Source: Streptomyces sp. TLI_235 (lineage in GTDB: Bacteria > Actinomycetota > Actinomycetes > Streptomycetales > Streptomycetaceae). Taken from it: a stretch of 64,000 nt of DNA. Location: positions 5,332,001-5,396,000 of the forward strand of contig NSGV01000001.1 of assembly GCA_002300355.1 (NCBI GenBank), written 5' to 3'. Positions within the stretch are counted from its first letter, which is position 1. Each line of letters begins with the position of its first letter. Below are positions 58,537-64,000 of this stretch, piece by piece. A program made the position numbers and the translations under genes. The notes under the pieces were generated by a model. The model did no database searches. It worked only from the letters and a program-made list of their open reading frames with translations, and was not told where the DNA came from.

Positions 58537-58977
58537 TGCTTCCCCAGGTGCTGGACGGTGATCGGGTCCGGACGGGCGGGATTCCCGCTCTCCGGTGGAG
58601 TTGTCGCAGGTCAGCGCCCCTCCGCAGCTGAGGATTTCATGATCACCGTATCGTCTCCGTAGCGTCGGCCCGCGCGCCTCCAGGACCGAAGCGGCCATGG
58701 CCGGTTGGGTCCACCCGAAAGATCTTCCCTCCGCCGCGCGTTGCGGCGAAGCTCGTATCCGTCAGCCGGGGAGACCGGCCGGCAGGCGAAGGGCCGGGGA
58801 ACGTGCCGCCGCGGGGCGCGCTCGTCGGAGTGCCGTCGCCACCGTCCGTCGTATCCGCCCGAGGTCCAGATCTGACTAAGCGTCAGATCGCTGTCCTCCT
58901 GGGCGAATCCTTCGGAGATGTTCCCGCCCGTGTCCGGGCGTCGATGCCTCGTGGCCCGTACCGATTGTGAGACCGCC
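58537..58977. promoter_or_regulatory. Divergent region between the crystallin-like and RPF-like genes
   Basis: 441 bases with no convincing gene. An inverted repeat GATCTGAC-TAAGC-GTCAGATC at 58868-58888 is a candidate operator about 90 bases before the RPF-like gene. I looked for a c-di-AMP (ydaO) riboswitch, known upstream of some RPF genes, and did not find its conserved blocks. Confidence 0.4.
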
Positions 58978-60222
58978 ATGCCCAAGTCCCGCCGCCTCAT
59001 GCTTGCCGCGGCTTCGCTCGCCGCCCTGCTCGCTCCGGTCGCCGCCGCCGGTCAGTCCCACGCGGCGTCCGTCGCGACCTGGGACAAGGTCGCGATGTGC
59101 GAGAGCAGCGGGATCTGGACCAGGGTCAGCAACACCTCGCCGACCTACTACGGCGGCCTGCAGTTCAGTTCGAGCACCTGGGCCGCGTACGGGGGCCGCC
59201 AGTACGCGCCGCAGGCGAACCTGGCCACCAAGCAGCAGCAGATCCTGATCGCGGAGAAGGTGCTCGCCGCGCAGGGGCCCGGTGCCTGGCCGCACTGCGG
59301 TGCCTCCAACGGGCTCGGGTCGGACACCGCCGTTCCCTACCCGCAGGGCTCGGGCGGCGGCACCCCGTCCGGCGGGACGGCGCACGTGGAGATCGTCGGG
59401 GCGGACGGGTCGATGTACAACAACGACGGCAACTACGCGGCGGGCACGTGGTCGACCTGGACGAGGATGGACGGCGCCGATCTGGTGTCGCTGGCGAGCG
59501 CGTCGGTCGGCAGTACCGCCCACTTCTTCGCGGTGGCGGCGGACGGCCGGGTGTACACCCGCGATGCGGACTACTCCGCGGGCCGCTGGAGCGACTGGGC
59601 GGAGGTCCCCGGCGGTGCGGGCGGTGCGAAGGCCGTCACGGCGACGGCCACCGGCAGCACCGTGCACGTGGAGATCGTCGGGGCGGACGGGTCGATGTAC
59701 AACAACGACGGCAACTACGCCGCAGGTACCTGGTCGACCTGGACGAAGATGGACAGCGCCAACCTGGTCTCGCTGGCCAGTGCCACCACGGGCACCACCA
59801 GCCACTTCTTCGCGGTGGCGGCGGACGGCCGGGTGTACACCCGGGACGCGGACTACTCCGCGGGCCGCTGGAGCGACTGGGCCGAGGTCCCCGGCGGCGC
59901 GGGCGGCGCGAAGGCCGTCACCGCCGCGGCGACCGGCAGCACCGTGCACGTCCAGATCATCGGCTCCGACGGTGCGATGTACAACAACGACGCCGACTAC
60001 GCGGCGGGCACGTGGTCGACCTGGACCAGGATGGACGGCCCCGCTCTGAAGGCCGTCACCAGTGCCGCGGCGGGCAGCATCGCCCACGTCTTCGCCGTGG
60101 CGGCGGACGGCCGGGTGTACACCCGCGATGCGGACTACTCCGCGGGCCGCTGGAGCGACTGGGCCGAGGTCCCCGGCGGCGCGGGCGGCGCGAAGGCCGT
60201 CACCGCCGCGATCACCGGCTGA
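58978..60222 (+). CDS. Secreted RPF-like transglycosylase with six-blade repeat domain
   Basis: 414 residues from the ATG at 58978. Signal peptide to about residue 30. The RPF domain (33-110) has WDKVAMCESSG with catalytic Glu 42, YYGGLQFSSSTWAAYGG, and Cys 41/Cys 107 for the usual disulfide. After a Gly/Ser linker come three 94-residue units. Each unit is two related half-repeats: HVEIVGADGSMYNNDGNY... and FFAVAADGRVYTRDADY...WSDWAEVPGG, which look like blades of a PLL/tectonin-type beta-propeller, a sugar-binding fold. It cleaves peptidoglycan, with the propeller as a likely glycan-binding anchor. Confidence 0.88.
   Translation: MPKSRRLMLAAASLAALLAPVAAAGQSHAASVATWDKVAMCESSGIWTRVSNTSPTYYGGLQFSSSTWAAYGGRQYAPQANLATKQQQILIAEKVLAAQGPGAWPHCGASNGLGSDTAVPYPQGSGGGTPSGGTAHVEIVGADGSMYNNDGNYAAGTWSTWTRMDGADLVSLASASVGSTAHFFAVAADGRVYTRDADYSAGRWSDWAEVPGGAGGAKAVTATATGSTVHVEIVGADGSMYNNDGNYAAGTWSTWTKMDSANLVSLASATTGTTSHFFAVAADGRVYTRDADYSAGRWSDWAEVPGGAGGAKAVTAAATGSTVHVQIIGSDGAMYNNDADYAAGTWSTWTRMDGPALKAVTSAAAGSIAHVFAVAADGRVYTRDADYSAGRWSDWAEVPGGAGGAKAVTAAITG
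59383..60222 (+). repeat. Three tandem 282-bp repeats in the RPF-like gene
   Basis: Units begin with the CAC of CACGTGGAGATC (CACGTCCAGATC in the third) at 59383, 59665 and 59947, exactly 282 bases apart. They are also very similar to the three units in the next gene. Confidence 0.92.
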
Positions 60223-60319
60223 CACCGCCGCCCGAGCGGCGCCCGCCCGGCGCCCTCAGGGCCGTCAACGCCGCCGAACAGCAAACGACTTCACCGATCA
60301 CACTCTTCAGGAGACAGCC

Positions 60320-61774
60320 ATGCCCTCGATCAACCGCACCGTCCTGCGCACCCTCGCCGTCCCGTCCCTGGCCGCCCTGATGGCGACGGGCGCCCTGGCG
60401 GCCACCCCGGCCCACGCCTCCACCGGCTCCACCGTCGCCTCCGTGGTCACCGGCGAGATCGGCAACGGGCCGTGCGCCCACGGCGGTTACACGAGCGGCG
60501 ACGGCACCTCGAACTCCTGTGGTTCGGGCGGTCACAAGGCCCACAGCTGGTGCGCGGACTTCGCGGGCTGGGCCTGGACCAGGGCCGGTGCCGGCCACCT
60601 CGGCTACCTCAGCGGCGCAGCAAGGGACTTCTACGACTACGGCGTCAAGTACGGCACCCTGCACAGCACCCCGAGCGTCGGCGACGCCGTGGTCTTCAAC
60701 TACAACCGTTCGGCCGACTGGGCGGACCACGTCGCGATCGTCACCGCCGTCTCGGGCGGCAGCGTGACCGTCACCGGCGGCAACCAGGCCACCAGCCAGT
60801 ACCCGGACGGCCGGGTCACCTCCAACACCACCACCAACTGGGGTGTCGGCGCCCGGCCCTGGGGCCAGACCATCAGCGGCTACATCTCGCCCGTCGGCGG
60901 CTCGGCCTCCCCTGCCCCGGGGACGGGTACGGCGCACGTGGAGATCATCGGCTCCGACGGTGCGATGTACAACAACGACGGCAACTACGCCGCGGGCAGC
61001 TGGTCGACCTGGACGAAGATGGACAGCGCCAACCTGGTCTCGCTGGCCAGTGCCTCCACGGGCAGCACCAGCCACTTCTTCGCGGTGGCGGCGGACGGCC
61101 GGGTCTACACCCGGGACGCCGACTACGCGGCGGGTACGTGGAGCGACTGGGCGGAGGTCCCCGGTGGTGCGGGCGGCGCGAAGGCCGTCACGGCGACGGC
61201 CACCGGCAGCACCGTGCACGTGGAGATCGTCGGGGCGGACGGTGCGATGTACAACAACGACGGCAACTACGCCGCGGGCAACTGGTCGACCTGGACGAAG
61301 ATGGACAGCGCCAACCTGGTCTCGCTGGCCAGCGCCACCACGGGCAACACCAGCCACTTCTTCGCGGTGGCGGCGGACGGCCGGGTGTACACCCGCGACG
61401 CCGACTACGAGTCGGGCACGTGGAGCGACTGGGCCGAGGTCCCCGGCGGCGCGGGCGGCGCGAAGGCCGTCACCGCGACCGTGACCGCGAACAACGCCCA
61501 CGTGGAGATCATCGGCTCCGACGGTGCGATGTACAACAACGACGCCAACTACGCGGAGGGCACGTGGTCGACCTGGACGAAGATGGACAGCGGCACCTTC
61601 AAGTCGCTGGCGAGCGCGTCCGTCGGCAACACCAGCCACTTCTTCGCGGTGGCGGCCGACGGCCGGGTCTACACCCGCGACGCCGACTACTCCGCCGGCC
61701 GTTGGACCGACTGGACGGAGGTCCCCGGCGGTGCCGGCGGCGCGAAGGCCATCACCGCCACCGTCACCAGCTGA
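60320..61774 (+). CDS. Secreted CHAP-domain peptidoglycan hydrolase with the same six-blade repeat domain
   Basis: 484 residues; AGGAGA ribosome site. Signal peptide to about residue 34 (PAHA/STGS). CHAP domain about 37-195: HSWCADFAGWAW with catalytic Cys 78, and WADHVAIVTAV with His 137, then GNQ. From about residue 205 three 94-residue units nearly identical to those of the upstream gene. It is an amidase or endopeptidase on wall peptides. The gene lies 97 bases downstream of the RPF-like gene on the same strand, so the two wall enzymes with a shared targeting domain are probably made together. Confidence 0.88.
   Translation: MPSINRTVLRTLAVPSLAALMATGALAATPAHASTGSTVASVVTGEIGNGPCAHGGYTSGDGTSNSCGSGGHKAHSWCADFAGWAWTRAGAGHLGYLSGAARDFYDYGVKYGTLHSTPSVGDAVVFNYNRSADWADHVAIVTAVSGGSVTVTGGNQATSQYPDGRVTSNTTTNWGVGARPWGQTISGYISPVGGSASPAPGTGTAHVEIIGSDGAMYNNDGNYAAGSWSTWTKMDSANLVSLASASTGSTSHFFAVAADGRVYTRDADYAAGTWSDWAEVPGGAGGAKAVTATATGSTVHVEIVGADGAMYNNDGNYAAGNWSTWTKMDSANLVSLASATTGNTSHFFAVAADGRVYTRDADYESGTWSDWAEVPGGAGGAKAVTATVTANNAHVEIIGSDGAMYNNDANYAEGTWSTWTKMDSGTFKSLASASVGNTSHFFAVAADGRVYTRDADYSAGRWTDWTEVPGGAGGAKAITATVTS
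60935..61774 (+). repeat. Three tandem 282-bp repeats in the CHAP gene
   Basis: Units begin at 60935, 61217 and 61499, again 282 bases apart, and share long identical stretches with the units at 59383-60222 (for example ATGTACAACAACGACGGCAA). Confidence 0.92.
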
Positions 61775-61787
61775 CACCGCTCGACCG

Positions 61788-61823
61788 CGGCCGCGGCCGG
61801 ACCCCTCGGTCCGGCCGCGGCCG
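61788..61823. terminator. Bidirectional hairpin after the CHAP gene
   Basis: Perfect 16-bp stem (61788-61803 with 61808-61823), loop CCTC, between convergent genes. Confidence 0.8.
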
Positions 61824-61864
61824 TGTCGGGCATTCCCGTGTCAGGGGCTCATACGTGAGTCGGC

Positions 61865-63598
61865 TCAGGCGTCGGCGGCCGGGCCGGCCGTCCGGGACCA
61901 GGCCTCGAAGGCGGCCACGGCGGTGGGGAGGGTGGGGAAGATGCGGTCCTCGCCGACCGAGTCGGTGAGGCCGTAGGCGTCGAGGTCCGCGCGGAGGTCC
62001 TGTTTGACCCGGGCGAGGGCGAAGACGATGCCGCGGTCGGTGAGTTCGCGGCGCACGGAGTCGACGGAGTCGAGGGCGGTGATGTCCACCTCGACATTGG
62101 CCTCGGTGTTGAGGACGAACCAGCGGACCGGGTGCGGCTGGTCGTCGACGGCGGCCAGGGCGCGGCGGCGGAAGTCCTCCGCGTTGGCGAAGAAGAGCGG
62201 GGAGTCGTACCGGTAGACCACCAGGCCCGGCACCGTCCGGGCGGCCGGGTAGTCGTCGACGTCGTGCATGCCGGCCAGCCCCGGCACGGTGCCGAGGACG
62301 GCGTCGTGCGGGCGGGCCACCCGGGTCAGCAGCTCGGCGATCGACAGCCCGACCGCGACCAGCACGCCGTACAGGATGTCCAGCGCGAGTACGCCGGCCA
62401 GGCACCCCAGCGCCAGCAGGAACTCCCCGCGGCGGAAGGACAGCAGCCGGCGGAAGCCCGACACGTCGATCATCCGGACCGCTGCGTAGACCACCAGCGC
62501 GCCGAGCACGGCCGTCGGCGTGTGGGTGAGGAGCGAGCTGAGGAACAGCAGCACCGCGACCACCGCCAGCCCCGCGGTCAGCGCGTACCCCTGGGTGCGG
62601 CCGCCCGCGGACTGGGCGAGCGCCGTCCGGCTGGCGCTGCTGCTCACCGGGAAGCCGTGCAGCACGCCGGAGCCGACGTTGGCCGCGCCGAGCGCCAGCA
62701 GCTCCTGGTTGGGGTCCAGCCGGGTGGTGTCGCCCGGGGTGGCGAAGGCCCGTGCGGTGAGGATGACGTCCGTGTAGCCGACCAGCAGGACGCCGAGCGC
62801 CGGCAGCACCAGTTGCGACAGGTCGGAGAGGCTCGGGAGTTCGGGGCTGGGCAGTCCCGGCGGGATCGCGCCGATCACCTTGATGCCGTGCGCCTCCAGG
62901 TCGAAGGCGGAGACCACCGCGGTGCCGAGCACGAGGGCGAGCAGCGGGCCGGGGACGGCACGGAAGCGGGCCACCGCGAAGAGGAAGAGCAGGGCGGCGG
63001 CGCTGAGCGCCACGGTGGCCGGATGGATGTCGGAGAGGTTCTCGAAGAAGGACACCAGCTGCGGGAAGAAGCCCTCGCCCTCGGTCTCCACCCCGGTGAG
63101 CTTGGTCAGCTGGTCCACCATCATGATCAGGGCGACGCCCGCCAGGTAGCCGATCAGGACGGGCCGGGACAGCAGGTCGGCGACGAAGCCGAGCCGCGCC
63201 ACCCAGGCCACCACGCAGAGCAGGCCCACCACCACCGCGAGCGCCGCGGCGAGGACCGCGTAGCGGGAGGTGTCGCCTGCGGCGAGCGGGCCGATGGCGG
63301 TCGCGGTCATCAGGGCCGTCGTCGACTCCGGGCCGACCGAGAGCAGGCGGGAGGAGCCGAGGACGGCGTACAGCAGGATCGCCGGGAGGATCGCCCACAG
63401 GCCGGCCACCGGCGGCAGGCCCGCGACGCTCGCATAGGCCATGACCTGCGGCACGAGGTAGGCCGCGACGGTGACACCGGCCAGCAGGTCGCCGCGGAGC
63501 CAGCTCCGCCGGTAGTGCCGGAGCACGGTGAGGCCGGGTGCGGCGGGCACGAGGCGGTGCCACCACGCCGGCTGGGAGGCGTCGGTCTGCTGCGGCAT
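61865..63598 (-). CDS. SulP-family anion transporter with STAS domain
   Basis: 577 residues; GGGAGAG ribosome site. About 10-14 membrane helices with SulP marks: LAGVTVAAYLVPQVMAYASVAGLPPVAGLW, LSVGPESTTALM, and FPVSSSASRTALAQSAGGRTQ. A C-terminal cytosolic STAS domain (about 450-565) has VYRYDSPLFFANAEDFRRRAL, ITALDSVDSVRRELTDRGI. Imports sulfate, bicarbonate or a related anion; the substrate is not decided. No carbonic anhydrase domain is fused. Confidence 0.93.
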   Translation of the reverse strand: MPQQTDASQPAWWHRLVPAAPGLTVLRHYRRSWLRGDLLAGVTVAAYLVPQVMAYASVAGLPPVAGLWAILPAILLYAVLGSSRLLSVGPESTTALMTATAIGPLAAGDTSRYAVLAAALAVVVGLLCVVAWVARLGFVADLLSRPVLIGYLAGVALIMMVDQLTKLTGVETEGEGFFPQLVSFFENLSDIHPATVALSAAALLFLFAVARFRAVPGPLLALVLGTAVVSAFDLEAHGIKVIGAIPPGLPSPELPSLSDLSQLVLPALGVLLVGYTDVILTARAFATPGDTTRLDPNQELLALGAANVGSGVLHGFPVSSSASRTALAQSAGGRTQGYALTAGLAVVAVLLFLSSLLTHTPTAVLGALVVYAAVRMIDVSGFRRLLSFRRGEFLLALGCLAGVLALDILYGVLVAVGLSIAELLTRVARPHDAVLGTVPGLAGMHDVDDYPAARTVPGLVVYRYDSPLFFANAEDFRRRALAAVDDQPHPVRWFVLNTEANVEVDITALDSVDSVRRELTDRGIVFALARVKQDLRADLDAYGLTDSVGEDRIFPTLPTAVAAFEAWSRTAGPAADA

Positions 63599-63769
63599 GG
63601 CTCTCCCTTCGCCCTGAGGTCATGATGCCCCGGAACACGCCGCGCGCCCGCCAGGCCACGCGCGGGGGCCGGACGAGGGCCGGGGCGGGGCCGCTAGAGG
63701 GCAGGCAGGGGCGGTGCCTGACCCGGCGTCAGTCGCATGACCGTGCGAGCCGTGGGTAGGTCTGCGGGC

Positions 63770-64000
63770 ATGGGACCCCTTGAGCCGAACCCTGTGGAAG
63801 TCGTCCTCGGTCTGATCTGCTTCTTCGTGATGTTCGGGATACTCGGCAGGGTCGTGCTGCCCCGGATCGAACGGACGCTCGCGGAACGCGAGGCGGCCAC
63901 CGGCGGGCGGCTCGCCGAGGCGGAGCACATACTCGCCGAGGCCTCGGCGCTCCACGACGAGCGCCGGGCGCAGCTGGACGCCGCCCGCCACGAGGCGGCC
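63770..64000 (+). CDS. ATP synthase subunit b-like protein, cut by window end
   Basis: 77 codons are visible, from the ATG at 63770 to the window edge. One N-terminal membrane helix (VVLGLICFFVMFGILGRVVLP) is followed by a charged helical stalk (RIERTLAEREAATGGRLAEAEHILAEAS...). This is the plan of F0 subunit b, but the gene is not in an atp operon here and is divergent from the SulP gene. Such stand-alone b-like proteins occur in Streptomyces with unknown role. Confidence 0.65.
   Translation, partial: MGPLEPNPVEVVLGLICFFVMFGILGRVVLPRIERTLAEREAATGGRLAEAEHILAEASALHDERRAQLDAARHEAA

Noticed and set aside
58549..58977. A c-di-AMP riboswitch before the RPF-like gene
   Set aside because: The conserved riboswitch blocks were sought and not found.
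59383..61774. Regular 282-bp direct repeats as a CRISPR-like array
   Set aside because: They are in-frame protein repeats in two secreted proteins without spacers, and no cas genes are present.

Overview
The window is chromosomal DNA of a high-GC actinomycete, almost certainly a member of the Streptomycetaceae (Streptomyces or Kitasatospora). The reasons are the extreme third-position G/C bias, frequent GTG/TTG starts, a fasR-fabD-fabH-acpP-fabF cluster beside a DUF3145 gene, and an aceE / DUF3052 / one-domain peroxiredoxin / terD / terD / terC-like block. Fifty protein genes or clear gene remnants and one tRNA can be supported.

Left end (1-13.9 kb): a giant RHS polymorphic toxin, cut by the window edge, carries three LamG-like domains, YD repeats, an RHS core, a Hint release domain and a C-terminal deaminase-like tip of the SCP1.201/DddA kind. 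Three different Imm1-type immunity genes follow. Base composition drops sharply at the end of the Hint domain and stays low through the immunity genes. A 411-bp, nearly identical duplicate of the 3' end of a polysaccharide deacetylase gene sits inside the immunity array, so the array was assembled by recombination.

13.9-34 kb: a small secreted cell-wall protein with its class F sortase; a PLP enzyme; an LCP cell-wall ligase; a MarR/oxidoreductase divergent pair; DUF3145; the housekeeping type II fatty acid synthase operon with its activator FasR; pirin; a membrane protein; a serine hydrolase; a MerR/aldo-keto reductase operon behind a perfect palindrome; a DUF1023 hydrolase; an MmcQ/YjbR protein; and a TetR/MFS exporter divergent pair with a clear operator.

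34-52 kb: a receptor-type Ser/Thr kinase, pyruvate dehydrogenase E1 (aceE), DUF3052, an AhpE-like peroxiredoxin, and a tellurium/stress (ter) locus. The ter locus has four TerD-family proteins, a TerC/DUF475 membrane protein, a DUF2637 membrane protein, and a four-gene arm (citrate-lyase-like aldolase, phosphoribosyltransferase, StiP-type protein, HAD phosphatase). Family surveys link that arm to synthesis of a nucleoside-like metabolite.

52-64 kb: FmdB and DUF4442 proteins, a coiled-coil protein, and tRNA-Val(TAC), which has been the target of an integrative element. About 2.9 kb lies between the tRNA and a 49-nt copy of its 3' end, and it holds a decayed tyrosine integrase and a few cargo genes. 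Next come a lipoprotein and a crystallin-like inhibitor, then two adjacent secreted peptidoglycan hydrolases (RPF-type and CHAP-type) that share the same six-blade repeat domain. A SulP anion transporter and the start of an AtpF-like protein, cut by the window edge, finish the window.
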